From Reyranella massiliensis 521 (GTDB lineage: Bacteria; Pseudomonadota; Alphaproteobacteria; Reyranellales; Reyranellaceae): DNA of 64,000 bases. Numbering within the stretch: position 1 is the first letter of the stretch; the number at the start of each line of letters is the position of its first letter. Below the pieces are notes generated by a model. The model was not told the origin of the DNA, did no database searches, and worked only from the letters and a program-made list of their open reading frames with translations. The position numbers were made by a program, and so were the translations under genes. The stretch is taken from positions 2,146,260 to 2,210,259 of the forward strand of contig NZ_HE997181.1 of NCBI RefSeq assembly GCF_000312425.1, read 5' to 3'. This document shows positions 46,872 through 57,055 of this stretch, one piece after another.

Positions 46872-49001
46872 TCAAGCGCCCGGTGCCCTGACCCGCGCCG
46901 CCTGTCGCCAGGGGCTGTTGGGCACCCATGGCCGGTCGCCTCGCGTCGCGTTGGCGGTCTCGCGCCGCACACCGAGATCGTCGAGCCATAGGGCCTGCGC
47001 GCCCTCTTTCCAGGCATCCCGCCGGTCGATCACCATGCGCGGACCACGGCAACGCGCTTGCGCATCGACGGTGGCCAGAACGATATCGGCGGCTCCACAG
47101 GCCTCGGCAAGGCGGCGCTCGTCGCTTACCAGCGCGATGCGCCACGGCCCCTTGCGCCAGCGACAGAGGCCGGTGCTGCAGCCAAGCCCGCTCGCCTGCT
47201 CCTCGGTGCTCACGGTCCAACGCTTGGCGCCCTCCTGGCCCTGCCGCCGCGCCCAGGTGTCGCTCACGAACCGATCAGTGCGCGCCGACGCGACATGCAC
47301 AACGCCGCTCTCGTCTCTGAGGCCAAGCACGCGGCCATCCTCGCTCATCAGCAGATCTGGCGCTGGCGGCGGCCCCAGCAACAGGCCGATGGTGACGATG
47401 GGCAAACCAGCAAAGCGCCAGCGCCGCCGCCATAGGCAAAGCCACAGGCCGCCGGCCGTCAGCAGCCACAGGCTCGCGCCGGGCAACGACGGGACCAGAG
47501 TCGCTGCCTCCGGCCAGGCGGCGACGTGGTGGGCGATGGCATTCAACCCTTCGACACCCCAGCCCATCGGCACCAGCGCAAGCTTTTCGAGTCCAAACGG
47601 CATCAACAACATGGCCATGAGGCCCCAGGGCATGATCCAGAAGCCCGTGAGAGGCACCCCCAGCAAGTTGGCAACGACACCGAGCAGGGACAGCCGATTG
47701 AAGTGATAGGCGGCGAAAGCGCCGGTCGCGACCGAAGCTATCAAGGTGGTGAGCAAGCTGGCGGCCAGCGCAACCCCGAGACGCCATAGCCACCGCCGTT
47801 GGGAAAGATCGGCGTGCTCGTGCAGACGCCGACGCCAGCCCGCAGCGCTCTCCCAAGCCGCAATCAATGCCACCACGGCGGCAAAGGACATCTGGAAGGA
47901 CGCCCCCGTCAGCGACTCCGGCGTGGCCACGAGCACGATGATCGCCGACCAGGCGACGAGCCGCAGCGACAGCGCCGTGCGGTCGAGCAGGATTGCGAGC
48001 AAGGCAAACCCCGCCATGGCGCATGCCCGTTGCGCGGGCACCGGCGCGCCCGCAAGGGCCGTGTAGAAAAGCGCCGCCGCCAGGGCGAGTACGGCGGCGA
48101 TCTTCTTGGCATCGATACGCAGGGCCAGCGGCGGGATCAGGGCAATCCCATAACGGACGATGCCCATCACCAGGCCGACGACGAAGACGATATGCAGCCC
48201 GGAGATCGAGAGGATGTGCGCGAGGCCCGAGTCGCGCATGGCCTGCGCGACGTCCTTGTTCACCGCTGTCTGCTCGCCGGTCAGCATGGCCGCCACCACG
48301 CCACCTTCGGGATTGGGCAGCGCCTTCAGGATGCGATCCGTCACATCGGCGCGCAGCGCGTCGAGCATGCGGACGAAGCCGTCCGGCTGTCCCTTCTCGA
48401 TGATGGCGGCCGGCGCCAGCGCATAGCCCACGGCACCGAGCTGCTGATACCAGGCAACCCGCTGGAAATCGAAAGCGCCCGGCGCGGCAGGCCCCGCTGG
48501 CGGCGACAGGTTGGCCAGCACGAGCAGCCGGTCACCGACGGTCAAGGGCGGCGCGCCTCTACTCAGCGACACCCGCACCTTCAGCGGCATCATTTCCGGC
48601 GGCGGCACATTGTTGCCCTTCAGTCGGACGGCCTCGAGAACGACGCGCACGCCGTCGGGCAGTCGCTGGATGTCGGCCACCCTGCCTTCGATATTGATGC
48701 TGAAAAGTGGCCGGCTGAGCGTCGGTGCGGCGACGCTTGCCGTGCGCCAGGCAATCAAGCCGAAACCTGCCGATGCGGCAGCAGCCCCAACCGCCAGCGC
48801 ACGGGCGAGACTACCCGCTGGCGCGAGAAAGGCAGCCACGAGCGATGCGCCGCACAGAGCAGGGCCCAGCCACAAGGCCGGCTCGCTCGGCAACTCGAAA
48901 TAGACGGCTATGCCCAGGCCCATGGCGACGGGCAGCCAGAGCATCCAGCGGCCGCGCTCGGCATCGAGTTGCTGCAGGATCCAAGTGCGTGCCCCCGCCA
49001 C
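46872..49001 (-). CDS. comEC: ComEC/Rec2-type DNA uptake channel protein
   Basis: 709 aa from the GTG at 49001 (VAGARTWILQQL), with GGGAG 5-6 nt upstream; the open frame continues to 49229 but that would overlap gltX. N-terminal membrane helices and a DUF4131-like region (about residues 20-200), then the competence domain with SGLAHILSISGLHIVFVVGL and many helices (about 225-530). The C-terminal 150 residues occupy the place of the metallo-beta-lactamase domain of Bacillus ComEC but show no HxHxDH motif. Divergent from gltX across 136 nt and convergent with lexA. Confidence 0.9.
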   Translation of the reverse strand: MAGARTWILQQLDAERGRWMLWLPVAMGLGIAVYFELPSEPALWLGPALCGASLVAAFLAPAGSLARALAVGAAAASAGFGLIAWRTASVAAPTLSRPLFSINIEGRVADIQRLPDGVRVVLEAVRLKGNNVPPPEMMPLKVRVSLSRGAPPLTVGDRLLVLANLSPPAGPAAPGAFDFQRVAWYQQLGAVGYALAPAAIIEKGQPDGFVRMLDALRADVTDRILKALPNPEGGVVAAMLTGEQTAVNKDVAQAMRDSGLAHILSISGLHIVFVVGLVMGIVRYGIALIPPLALRIDAKKIAAVLALAAALFYTALAGAPVPAQRACAMAGFALLAILLDRTALSLRLVAWSAIIVLVATPESLTGASFQMSFAAVVALIAAWESAAGWRRRLHEHADLSQRRWLWRLGVALAASLLTTLIASVATGAFAAYHFNRLSLLGVVANLLGVPLTGFWIMPWGLMAMLLMPFGLEKLALVPMGWGVEGLNAIAHHVAAWPEAATLVPSLPGASLWLLTAGGLWLCLWRRRWRFAGLPIVTIGLLLGPPPAPDLLMSEDGRVLGLRDESGVVHVASARTDRFVSDTWARRQGQEGAKRWTVSTEEQASGLGCSTGLCRWRKGPWRIALVSDERRLAEACGAADIVLATVDAQARCRGPRMVIDRRDAWKEGAQALWLDDLGVRRETANATRGDRPWVPNSPWRQAARVRAPGA

Positions 49002-49137
49002 GCCGTCTCCCTTTCCCCCTTGGCCTGGCGGCCAGCCCTGCGTTTGACAGTGCAGGGACGCTCGCCTACCTACGGCGCGCTTTCGCGGCTTAAATGCGGC
49101 AAAACCCGCGCTTACCGACCCCAAAGACCCTGGACAA

Positions 49138-50544
49138 ATGACTGTCGTAACCCGCTTCGCCCCTTCGCCGACCGGCTTCCTCCATATCGGCGGCGCCCGC
49201 ACCGCGCTCTTCAACTGGCTGTTCGCCAAGCATCATGGCGGCAAGTACCTGCTGCGCATCGAGGATACAGATCGCGCGCGGTCGACCCAACCGGCGATCG
49301 CCGCCATCCTCGATGGCCTTGGCTGGCTCGGCCTGCAGCACGACGGCGAGGTCACTTATCAGTTCTCGCGCGCAGCCCGTCATGCCGAGGTGGCGCACCA
49401 GATGCTCGCCGCCGGCAACGCCTACCATTGCTATTGCTCGCCCCAGGAGCTGGACGAGATGCGGGCCGCGCAGAAGGCCGCCGGCAAGCCCATGCGCTAC
49501 GACGGTCGCTGGCGCGACCGCGATCCCAAGGACGCTCCTGCCGGCGTCGCGCCGGTCATTCGCCTGAAGGCGCCGCAGACCGGCCAGACCGTCATCAAGG
49601 ACCTGGTGCAGGGCGAGGTCACGGTCGAAAACGCCCAGCTCGACGACATGATCCTGCTGCGCGCCGACGGCACGCCGACCTACATGCTGGCCGTCGTGGT
49701 CGACGATCACGACATGGGCGTGACGCATGTCATTCGCGGCGACGATCATCTCAACAATGCCTTCCGCCAGCTGCAGATCATCCGGGCGATGGGTTGGCCG
49801 GAGCCGGCCTATGCGCATATCCCCCTGATCCATGGTCCCGACGGCGCCAAGCTCAGCAAGCGCCACGGCGCGCTGGGCGTCGACGCCTATCGCGACATGG
49901 GGCTCCTGCCCGCCGCGCTGCGCAATTACCTGCTGCGCCTGGGTTGGGGCCATGGCGACGACGAAATCATCTCGACCCAGCAGGCCATCGAGTGGTTCGA
50001 CCTCGACGCTGTCGGCCGCTCGCCTTCGCGCTTCGACATGGCGAAGCTCATCAATCTCAACGCGCACTATCTGCGCGAGACGCCGGACGACGAGCTGCTG
50101 CCGATGGTGCTGCCGCGCGTCGAGGAGACGCTGGGCGCGAAGGTCGATGCGATCGGCTTGGAGCGTATCACGCGCGGCATGAACGGCGTGAAGCAGCGGT
50201 CGCGCACCCTGATCGAGCTTGCCGACAATCTCGTCTTCTATGCCCGCACCGGCGCGCCACCGATTGCCGACGACAAGGCCCGTGGGGTGCTGACGCCGGA
50301 GGCCAAATCGTTGCTCGGCAAGCTCGCTGCCGCTTTGGAAGCCGACGCGGCCAACTGGGGCGAGAAGCAGGTCGAGGACGCAGTACGTCGCTTCGCCGAA
50401 AGCATGGGCGTGAAACTCGGCCAGGTCGCGCAGCCGCTGCGCGTGGCCCTTTCGGGCTCGACCGTGTCACCCGGCATCTTCGAGGTAGTAGCGATCCTGG
50501 GTCCCGCCGAAACGCGCGCGCGATTGCTGGCAGCTGCCGGATAG
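49138..50544 (+). CDS. gltX: Glutamate-tRNA ligase
   Basis: 468 aa class I aminoacyl-tRNA synthetase. HIGH-type motif HIGGAR ([20 protein letters not shown]), KMSKS-type KLSKRHG, and [11 protein letters not shown] are present. The C-terminal anticodon-binding domain ends near [12 protein letters not shown]. Alphaproteobacteria commonly carry a second gltX copy that charges tRNA(Gln) for GatCAB, and I cannot tell which type this is. Lies between comEC and gltA, as in relatives. Confidence 0.97.
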   Translation: MTVVTRFAPSPTGFLHIGGARTALFNWLFAKHHGGKYLLRIEDTDRARSTQPAIAAILDGLGWLGLQHDGEVTYQFSRAARHAEVAHQMLAAGNAYHCYCSPQELDEMRAAQKAAGKPMRYDGRWRDRDPKDAPAGVAPVIRLKAPQTGQTVIKDLVQGEVTVENAQLDDMILLRADGTPTYMLAVVVDDHDMGVTHVIRGDDHLNNAFRQLQIIRAMGWPEPAYAHIPLIHGPDGAKLSKRHGALGVDAYRDMGLLPAALRNYLLRLGWGHGDDEIISTQQAIEWFDLDAVGRSPSRFDMAKLINLNAHYLRETPDDELLPMVLPRVEETLGAKVDAIGLERITRGMNGVKQRSRTLIELADNLVFYARTGAPPIADDKARGVLTPEAKSLLGKLAAALEADAANWGEKQVEDAVRRFAESMGVKLGQVAQPLRVALSGSTVSPGIFEVVAILGPAETRARLLAAAG

Positions 50545-50577
50545 CAAGGCGCTCTCGAAGGCGGGCAGTCTCCGGCC

Positions 50578-51477
50578 ATGACTGCACGCGTCTGGATCTG
50601 GCTTCTGTCGCTTTCCGTCCTGTGGGGTGGTTCGTTCTTCTTCGCCAAGGTAGCCCTCGGCGAACTGGCACCCTTGTCGGTCGTGTTCGCTCGTGTGGCA
50701 CTTGCCGCCATCGCGCTCAATTTCGTGTTGGCCCTCACCGTCGGCAGCCTGTTCCTGCGCAACGTGCCGTGGCGAAGCTTCTTCGCCATGGGTTTGCTGA
50801 ACAATCTCGTGCCGTTCGCACTGATCTTCTGGGGGCAGACGCAGATCGCTTCGGGCCTCGCCTCGATCCTGAATGCCACGACGCCGCTCTTCACGATGGT
50901 CGTGGCTCATTTCCTGACGCGGGACGAACGGATCGATGCGATCAAACTCGGCGCTCTGACAATCGGCATCGGCGGCGTTGCCGTGCTCGTGGGTCCGGAT
51001 GCACTGGCCGGGAGTCACGGCGTTCTGGGCCAGCTTGCCTGTCTCGGCGGCGCACTCTCCTATGCCTTCGCTGGAGTCTATGGCCGTCGCTTCAAGGCGA
51101 TGGGCGTCGCACCCCTCGATGCCGCCGCCGGCCAGGTGACGGCCAGCACCATGTTGATTCTTCCAATCATGCAGATCGTCGATCAGCCCTGGACGTTGCC
51201 GGCATTTCCATCGGCCAGCGTATGGGCATCGTTGGTCGGACTGGCGCTGCTGTCGACGGCACTCGCATATGTCCTGTATTTTCGCATCCTTGCAGCTGCC
51301 GGTGCGACCAATCTTCTGCTCGTCACCTTTCTGATTCCCGCGACGGCGATCCTTCTCGGTGCCTCGGTTCTCGGCGAACATTTGCTGCCTCGCCATTTCG
51401 TCGGCATGGCCCTCATCGGGCTCTCGCTGGCGGCCATCGACGGTCGACTTTTAAGTTTCCTGCATACCGCGAAATAG
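50578..51477 (+). CDS. EamA/DMT-family transporter
   Basis: 299 aa with about ten membrane helices in two EamA repeats (LLSLSVLWGGSFFFAKVALG; second repeat from LACLGGALSYAFAGVYGRRF). Contains the typical FWGQTQIASGLASILNATTPLFT stretch split across helices. Starts 33 nt after gltX and is an addition to the usual gltX-gltA order. Substrate unknown. Confidence 0.91.
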   Translation: MTARVWIWLLSLSVLWGGSFFFAKVALGELAPLSVVFARVALAAIALNFVLALTVGSLFLRNVPWRSFFAMGLLNNLVPFALIFWGQTQIASGLASILNATTPLFTMVVAHFLTRDERIDAIKLGALTIGIGGVAVLVGPDALAGSHGVLGQLACLGGALSYAFAGVYGRRFKAMGVAPLDAAAGQVTASTMLILPIMQIVDQPWTLPAFPSASVWASLVGLALLSTALAYVLYFRILAAAGATNLLLVTFLIPATAILLGASVLGEHLLPRHFVGMALIGLSLAAIDGRLLSFLHTAK

Positions 51478-51534
51478 CGGCCGGGCTGCACAATTGCGCC
51501 TTCCGGAGGGGCTTGTTAGGGTGCCGCCGAACCG

Positions 51535-51560
51535 GCGAGCAGCACCTGCGGGGTGCTCGC
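51535..51560 (+). other. Stem-loop upstream of citrate synthase
   Basis: AGCACC/GGTGCT (51541-51546 with 51552-51557) forms a 6-bp stem with loop TGCGG, and an outer alternative GCGAGC/GCTCGC pairs around a 3-nt bulge. It lies in the 118-base gap between the transporter and gltA, about 35 nt before the gltA ATG. No U tract follows, so it is not a clear terminator; it may act in the gltA 5' leader. Confidence 0.35.
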
Positions 51561-51595
51561 GCCTTGCCTGAATCGAGCTGAAAAGAGTTCACCAA

Positions 51596-52894
51596 ATGGC
51601 CAAATCGACCGCGACGCTGACCGACAACGAAACCGGCAAATCCTATGAAATGCCGATCATCCACGGCACCCTCGGACCGCGCCTGGTCGATATCCGTAAA
51701 TTCTACGGCGAATCCGGAATGTTCACCTATGATCCGGGTTTCACGTCGACAGGTTCGTGCGGATCGAAGATCACCTTCATCGACGGCGACGAGGGCATCC
51801 TTCTCCATCGCGGCTACAATATCGCCGACCTCGCCGAACAGAGCGACTTCATGGACGTCGCCTATCTGCTGATGAAAGGCGATCTGCCGAACAAGGCGCA
51901 GAAGGACAAGTTCGTCAAAGACATCACGAATCACACGATGATTCACGAGCAGCTCAGCCAGTTCTATCGTGGGTTCCGTCGCGACGCTCATCCGATGGCG
52001 ATCTGCTGCGGAGTCGTCGGTGCGCTTTCGGCCTTCTACCACGACTCGCTCGACATCAACGATCCGCACCAGCGGATGGTCGCTTCCTATCGCCTGGTCG
52101 CCAAGATGCCGACCATCGCCGCGATGGCTTATAAGTATTCGGTGGGCCAGCCGTTCGTCTATCCGCGCAACGACCTCTCCTACGCCGCGAACTTCCTGCG
52201 CATGATGTTCTCGGTTCCGGCCGAGGAGTACGAAGTCAACCCGGTGATCGAAAAGGCGATGGACCGCATCCTGATGCTCCATGCCGATCACGAACAGAAT
52301 GCGTCGACGTCGACGGTGCGCCTCGCCGGCTCTTCGGGTGCCAACCCGTTCGCCTGCATCGCCGCCGGCATTGCCTCGCTCTGGGGCCCGAGCCACGGCG
52401 GCGCCAATGAAGCCGTGATCAACATGCTGAACGAGATCGGCGGCAAGCAGAACATCCCGGGTTTCCTGTCCCGCGTTAAGGACAAGAACGATCACACCCG
52501 CCTGATGGGCTTCGGCCACCGCGTCTACAAGAACTACGATCCGCGCGCCAAGGTCATGCGTCAGACCTGCCACGAGGTCCTGACCTCGCTGGGCATCCAG
52601 CACGACCCGCTGCTCGAACTGGCCATGGAAATGGAGCAGATCGCGCTGAAGGACGACTACTTCGTCTCCAAGAAGCTCTATCCGAACGTCGATTTCTATT
52701 CAGGCATCATTTTCCGCGCGATCGGCATCCCGACGTCGATGTTCACCGTTCTCTTCGCAGTGGCTCGTACGGTCGGCTGGATCTCGCAGTGGAACGAGAT
52801 GATCGAAGACCCCGACCAGAAGATCGGCCGTCCGCGTCAGTTGTACAACGGCCAGACCGAGCGGCCGTACAAGCCGCTCCATATGCGCGGATAA
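51596..52894 (+). CDS. gltA: Citrate synthase (type I)
   Basis: 432 aa; condenses acetyl-CoA and oxaloacetate. Active-site regions: [53 protein letters not shown] (catalytic His), and the Asp-bearing [20 protein letters not shown]. Length and N-terminal domain ([20 protein letters not shown]) fit the hexameric Gram-negative enzyme. In many alphaproteobacteria lpxB follows; here it does not. Confidence 0.98.
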   Translation: MAKSTATLTDNETGKSYEMPIIHGTLGPRLVDIRKFYGESGMFTYDPGFTSTGSCGSKITFIDGDEGILLHRGYNIADLAEQSDFMDVAYLLMKGDLPNKAQKDKFVKDITNHTMIHEQLSQFYRGFRRDAHPMAICCGVVGALSAFYHDSLDINDPHQRMVASYRLVAKMPTIAAMAYKYSVGQPFVYPRNDLSYAANFLRMMFSVPAEEYEVNPVIEKAMDRILMLHADHEQNASTSTVRLAGSSGANPFACIAAGIASLWGPSHGGANEAVINMLNEIGGKQNIPGFLSRVKDKNDHTRLMGFGHRVYKNYDPRAKVMRQTCHEVLTSLGIQHDPLLELAMEMEQIALKDDYFVSKKLYPNVDFYSGIIFRAIGIPTSMFTVLFAVARTVGWISQWNEMIEDPDQKIGRPRQLYNGQTERPYKPLHMRG

Positions 52895-52929
52895 CAACAT
52901 TCGCTGTCCGGGGGGAAAGCGAGAAGAAC

Positions 52930-53130
52930 ATGGCGAGATCGTCATTCGGGCCGCGCCGGGCAACGACCTGGACGGCCTCAGAGCACCAAAAGCCGATGCC
53001 GCGAATCGTGCGGCTCGGCCGGCCAGCCAACGACAATTTCCGGCAACCGGGATGGTTGACGCGAGCCGTCGTGCTGGGCCTTGCCGGCCTTCTCCTGACC
53101 TTCGTGCTGGCGGAGTGGCGCTTCTTCTGA
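52930..53130 (+). CDS. Small single-pass membrane protein with PANDN motif
   Basis: 66 aa, 35 nt after gltA. Basic, polar N-terminus with RLGRPANDNF, then one C-terminal membrane helix (about residues 42-62: RAVVLGLAGLLLTFVLA). The PANDN motif recurs in small alphaproteobacterial proteins of unknown function. A weak purine-rich site (GAGAAG) precedes the ATG. No function assigned. Confidence 0.55.
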   Translation: MARSSFGPRRATTWTASEHQKPMPRIVRLGRPANDNFRQPGWLTRAVVLGLAGLLLTFVLAEWRFF

Positions 53131-53230
53131 GCGCCACTCGTGAGCCGGCCTTATGCGATCACGAGGCCGATCATCTTGAACCACTGACATTGCTGGTGCC
53201 TACTCCGCCTGCATCTGCAGGGGAGCCACC

Positions 53231-53692
53231 ATGCAAATCAACGGCGTCGCCCATACCTTCATCACAGCGGGCAACTTCGCAGCGGCCCGGGAGTTCTACG
53301 GCAAGCTCCTGCCGTTTCTGGGCATGACCATCGTGGCCGACACCCACAATACGTTCTACGGCGTAGGCGGTCGCACCGGCTTCGGCATCCATGCCCCTAC
53401 CCCCGAGGTTGCCGGCCAACGCTTCCGGCAAGGCGCCGTGGGCCTCCATCACCATTGCTGGCGTGCGCGGGAGCGTGGCGACATCGACGAGGTGCATGCC
53501 TTCCTGAAATCAATCGGCGCGACGATCGTCCATCCGCCGCGCGAAGACGCCTTCGCCCCGGGTTACTACTCGGTCCTGTTCGAGGATCCCGATGGAACGC
53601 GGCTGGAGATCAACTACGTCCCCGGCCAAGGCCTGTTGGCGCCCGGTCAACGCATCGGCGGCGGCTATGGCGACGGCACGCAGAACCGATAG
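53231..53692 (+). CDS. VOC (glyoxalase/dioxygenase fold) protein
   Basis: 153 aa vicinal-oxygen-chelate protein. Begins with MQINGVAHTFITAGNF and has two beta-alpha-beta modules, the second ending YYSVLFEDPDGTRLEINYVPG. Candidate metal ligands include His8, a His in VGLHHHCWRAR and Glu in LEINYVP. Substrate unknown. Convergent with gloA. Confidence 0.88.
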   Translation: MQINGVAHTFITAGNFAAAREFYGKLLPFLGMTIVADTHNTFYGVGGRTGFGIHAPTPEVAGQRFRQGAVGLHHHCWRARERGDIDEVHAFLKSIGATIVHPPREDAFAPGYYSVLFEDPDGTRLEINYVPGQGLLAPGQRIGGGYGDGTQNR

Positions 53693-53715
53693 CGGCCGAA
53701 GCCGCCAAGGCGCGC

Positions 53716-54123
53716 TTACTTGCGCTCGATCAGCTCGATCTTGTAGCCGTCGGGGTCTTCGACGAAAGCGATGACCGTCGTGCCGAACTTCACGGGCCCG
53801 GGCGCGCGCGTGACCTTGCCGCCGGCCTTGGTGACCTGATCGCAGACGCCCGCAACGTCCGGCACGCCCACGGCGAGATGGCCGAAACCCGTGCCGAGTT
53901 CGTAGGGCTTCTCCTGTCCCCAATTGTGGGTCAGCTCGACGACCGCATGTTCGGGTTCGTCGCCGTAGCCGACAAACGCCAGGCTGTACTTGCCGTCCGG
54001 CACGTCGCGCTTGCGCAGCAGCTTCATGCCCATCGGTCCGGTGTAGAAGGCCAGCGACTTGTCGAGATCCATGACGCGGATCATCGTGTGGAGCATGCGA
54101 TAGTTGGCGGCTGCGTCAGGCAT
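53716..54123 (-). CDS. gloA: Lactoylglutathione lyase (glyoxalase I)
   Basis: 135 aa; isomerises the methylglyoxal-glutathione hemithioacetal. Four metal ligands are in place: His12 (LHTMIRV), Glu63 (VVELTHNWG), His82 (FGHLAVGV) and Glu130 (YKIELIE). Motif [20 protein letters not shown] is characteristic. Downstream of fabZ on the minus strand (25 nt), where lpxA usually lies. Confidence 0.95.
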   Translation of the reverse strand: MPDAAANYRMLHTMIRVMDLDKSLAFYTGPMGMKLLRKRDVPDGKYSLAFVGYGDEPEHAVVELTHNWGQEKPYELGTGFGHLAVGVPDVAGVCDQVTKAGGKVTRAPGPVKFGTTVIAFVEDPDGYKIELIERK

Positions 54124-54148
54124 GTCCCTCTCCTCTTTGGCCCTGATC

Positions 54149-54625
54149 CTATCTATCCCTGATCATGGCGGCGAATGTGGCCTCGGCCGCGACTTTGCCC
54201 TCGACCATAGCCCGACCCGAGAATTTCCAGACGTTGGCTCGGCTTTGCACCTTCTGGACGTGCAGCTCGAGGCGGTCTCCTGGCACGACCGGGCGACGGA
54301 AACGCACGCCGTCGATCGACATGAAGTAAACCAGCTTGCCTTCCGAGGAGGCGCCGAAGGTCGCAACGACCAGGACACAGGCAGTCTGTGCCAGGGCCTC
54401 GACGACCAGCACGCCCGGCATCACCGGATCGGAAGGAAAGTGCCCCTGGAAGAACGGCTCGTTGATGGTGACGTTCTTGATGCCGACAGCGCTCTGGTCG
54501 AGCTGCATGTCGACGACCTTGTCGACCATGAGCATCGGGTAGCGGTGCGGGATCATCTGCAGGATCCGCCTGATGTCCACCGAAGTCGCCGTGGCGACGC
54601 TGGCCTTGTCAGCTTGTACGTTCAT
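54149..54625 (-). CDS. fabZ: 3-hydroxyacyl-[ACP] dehydratase FabZ
   Basis: 158 aa hot-dog fold enzyme of fatty-acid synthesis. Active-site His in [12 protein letters not shown] and Glu in [21 protein letters not shown] is the family N-terminal motif. I chose ATG at 54625 (MNVQADKAS) with GGGAG 11 nt upstream. An alternative ATG at 54643 overlaps the bamA stop (TGATG) and would add six residues. bamA precedes directly, with no ompH/lpxD in between. Confidence 0.95.
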   Translation of the reverse strand: MNVQADKASVATATSVDIRRILQMIPHRYPMLMVDKVVDMQLDQSAVGIKNVTINEPFFQGHFPSDPVMPGVLVVEALAQTACVLVVATFGASSEGKLVYFMSIDGVRFRRPVVPGDRLELHVQKVQSRANVWKFSGRAMVEGKVAAEATFAAMIRDR

Positions 54626-54642
54626 GACCGCGACATCTCCCA

Positions 54643-57015
54643 TCAGAAGCGCGTGCCGAAGCTGAAGCGTATGTTCTGTTGCTTGTCCCACGGCTCGTAT
54701 TGGACCGGCCAGGCATAGTCAATTCGGATCGGGCCGAACGGCGACACCCATTGGATGCCGATGCCAGCCGCGACGCGCATCAGCTGGCTGTCCAGAACCG
54801 ACGTCGTGTTGGTCGTCGACGTCTGGACACCCCACAACGAACCGATATCGATGAACGCCTTGCCGAGAAGCGCAACTTCCTTCGGCACGAAGGGCAGCGG
54901 ATAGGAAAGCTCTGCCGTGCCGGTGTAGTAGTACTGGCCGCCGAGCGAATCGGTGGTGCCCGCGTCGCGCGGACCGATGCCGCCGACCGCGAAGCCGCGC
55001 AGCGTATCGCCGCCGATAAAGAACAGGTTGTTCAGACGGACGTAGGAGCCACCGTACGGCAGGACCAGGCCGACCGAGCCGCCGATCGACGCTACGACGT
55101 CCTCGAAGAGCGAGTAGTAATAGACCGCATCGGCCGTCGTGCGGACATACTGCTCGGTGCCGATCGCACCGGCAACGGCCACCGTGTTGCGGACCAGGAA
55201 GCCCTTGGTCGTGTTCAGGCGCGTGTCGCGGGTATCCCAGAGGATCGTCTCGGAGAGTTCCGACACGACCTGGGTGCCGGCCTGCGCCTGGATGATCGGC
55301 GAAGCCCAGAACTGCACGTTGTAGATGTCGGTCTGACGCAGCGTGTATCGCACGAGCTGCCGGAGGTTTTCGCTGTAGGCCCAGCCGGCGCGGAGCGCGA
55401 AGCCCAGGCTGCGGTCGCTATAGCTCGCGACGTTCTGACGGTCGTTCGATGTTCTGAAGAGATCGAAGCCCGCCGAAACCTGCCGGTCCATGAAGTAAGG
55501 CTCTGTGAAGCCAAGGTCGATGACCGTGCTCAAGGTACCCAGCGACAGGCCGAGGCGCAGTTCCTGCCCCTTGCCCAGCAGGTTGCGTTCCTTGACCGAA
55601 ATATCGCCGACGATACCTGCAGTCGACGAGTAACCCGCACCGAAGGAGATTTCACCTGTGCTCTGCTCGACGACCTGGACTTCCAGGTTGGTCTTGTCTG
55701 GCGCGGAGCCGGGCGCCGCGGAAACGTCGACCTTCTCGAAGAAGCCGAGGTTGCGCAGGCGCTGCTGGCTGCGGCGGACCTTCGCGGTACTGAAGGCATC
55801 GCCTTCGGCCAGGCGGAATTCGCGCCGGATCACCTTGTCGAGGGTTCGCGTATTGCCCGAGATGTTGATGCGCTCGACGTAGACTCGCGGCCCTTCCTGA
55901 ACGTCGAATGTGACGTCCACGGTCAGGTTGTCCCTGTTGCGCCGAATGTTCGGACGAACGTCGACGAACGCGTAGCCCAGCGTGCCGACCGCCTCCGAAA
56001 TGTTGGAAACGGACTTCTCGACCTCGTCGGCGTCGTACCATTCGCCTTCGCTCATGGTCAGGAAGCCCTTGATCACATCGACGTCGAGGCCCTGGAAACG
56101 GCTGGTGACGTCGACCTTCCCGAAGCGATAGCGCTCGCCCTCGTTGATCGTGAAGGTGATGAAGAAGCCTTCACGATTGGGCGCAAGCTCGGCGACCGCG
56201 GAAACGACGCGGAAATCGGCGTAGCCTTCCGAGAGATAGAACTTGCGCAGAAGCTCTCGGTCGAGATTCAGACGGTCCGGGTCGAAACGATCGTCCGACG
56301 ACAGGAAACGCCACCAGGCGCTTTCGCTCGTCCGGATCTTGCCGCGCAGCGTGCCGTCGCCGAACGCCTCGTTGCCGACGAAGCTGATCCGCTTGACGCC
56401 CGTAACGTCGCCCTCGTTGATTTCGAAGACGAGGTCGACACGACCCTGCTCCAGGTTGATGACCTTCGGCTCGACCGATGCATTGTAGCGGCCGCTGCGG
56501 CGGTAGATGGTCAGAATGCGCTCGACGTCGGACTGTACGCGCGCGCGCGTGAACACCTGTCGAGGTTTGGACTGCACTTCGTCGCGCAGTTTGTCGTCCT
56601 CGATTTTGCTGTTTCCCTCGAACGCGACACGATTGATGATCGGGTTCTCGGTGACCTTCACGACGAGGGTCGAGCCCTGCATCTGGATCACGACGTCGGA
56701 GAAAAGCCCGGTCGCGAACAGCGCCTTCAGCGAGCGGTCGGCCGCAGCAGCGTCGTAAGGCTCGCCGGGCTTCAATTGCAAGTAGGAGCGAATCGTCGCC
56801 GCTTCCGAACGAACATTGCCATCGATCTGAATGGCCTGAATCGTCCCGCCGGCCGCACCCCGCTGGGCGTGCGCCGTCGTACTGAACATGAGAATTGCAG
56901 CAACGGCCAGTACGGCCCAACGAAAGATCAAACTCACCCCCGGCGCCTGCCAGACCTTACCGATGGCCAAACCCGCGAACGCAGCTTCATAAACCGGCAT
57001 CTGGGACTTCGTCAT
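54643..57015 (-). CDS. bamA: Outer membrane protein assembly factor BamA
   Basis: 790 aa; Omp85 insertase at the centre of the BAM complex. Five POTRA repeats (about residues 55-410, beginning with [20 protein letters not shown]) precede a 16-strand barrel with GFGYSS-like start, here [13 protein letters not shown], the conserved [11 protein letters not shown] (VRGF-type, lid-lock motif) and the terminal IRFSFGTRF. The signal sequence lies late (cleavage near Ala50), so a GTG start at 56937 is possible; I kept ATG 57015 because AGGGGA lies 8 nt upstream. The downstream ompH and lpxD genes typical of relatives are absent. Confidence 0.96.
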   Translation of the reverse strand: MTKSQMPVYEAAFAGLAIGKVWQAPGVSLIFRWAVLAVAAILMFSTTAHAQRGAAGGTIQAIQIDGNVRSEAATIRSYLQLKPGEPYDAAAADRSLKALFATGLFSDVVIQMQGSTLVVKVTENPIINRVAFEGNSKIEDDKLRDEVQSKPRQVFTRARVQSDVERILTIYRRSGRYNASVEPKVINLEQGRVDLVFEINEGDVTGVKRISFVGNEAFGDGTLRGKIRTSESAWWRFLSSDDRFDPDRLNLDRELLRKFYLSEGYADFRVVSAVAELAPNREGFFITFTINEGERYRFGKVDVTSRFQGLDVDVIKGFLTMSEGEWYDADEVEKSVSNISEAVGTLGYAFVDVRPNIRRNRDNLTVDVTFDVQEGPRVYVERINISGNTRTLDKVIRREFRLAEGDAFSTAKVRRSQQRLRNLGFFEKVDVSAAPGSAPDKTNLEVQVVEQSTGEISFGAGYSSTAGIVGDISVKERNLLGKGQELRLGLSLGTLSTVIDLGFTEPYFMDRQVSAGFDLFRTSNDRQNVASYSDRSLGFALRAGWAYSENLRQLVRYTLRQTDIYNVQFWASPIIQAQAGTQVVSELSETILWDTRDTRLNTTKGFLVRNTVAVAGAIGTEQYVRTTADAVYYYSLFEDVVASIGGSVGLVLPYGGSYVRLNNLFFIGGDTLRGFAVGGIGPRDAGTTDSLGGQYYYTGTAELSYPLPFVPKEVALLGKAFIDIGSLWGVQTSTTNTTSVLDSQLMRVAAGIGIQWVSPFGPIRIDYAWPVQYEPWDKQQNIRFSFGTRF

Positions 57016-57055
57016 CCCTTTTGTCCCCTGCCTTTTTCCCACAGGTTCGCGCCAC

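Noticed and set aside
47799..51581. A 1260-codon plus-strand open frame opposite comEC and running through gltX in another frame
   Set aside because: Low-complexity Arg/Ala/Gly-rich translation, no family motifs, and it overlaps genes with clear motifs on both strands; a GC-rich shadow frame.
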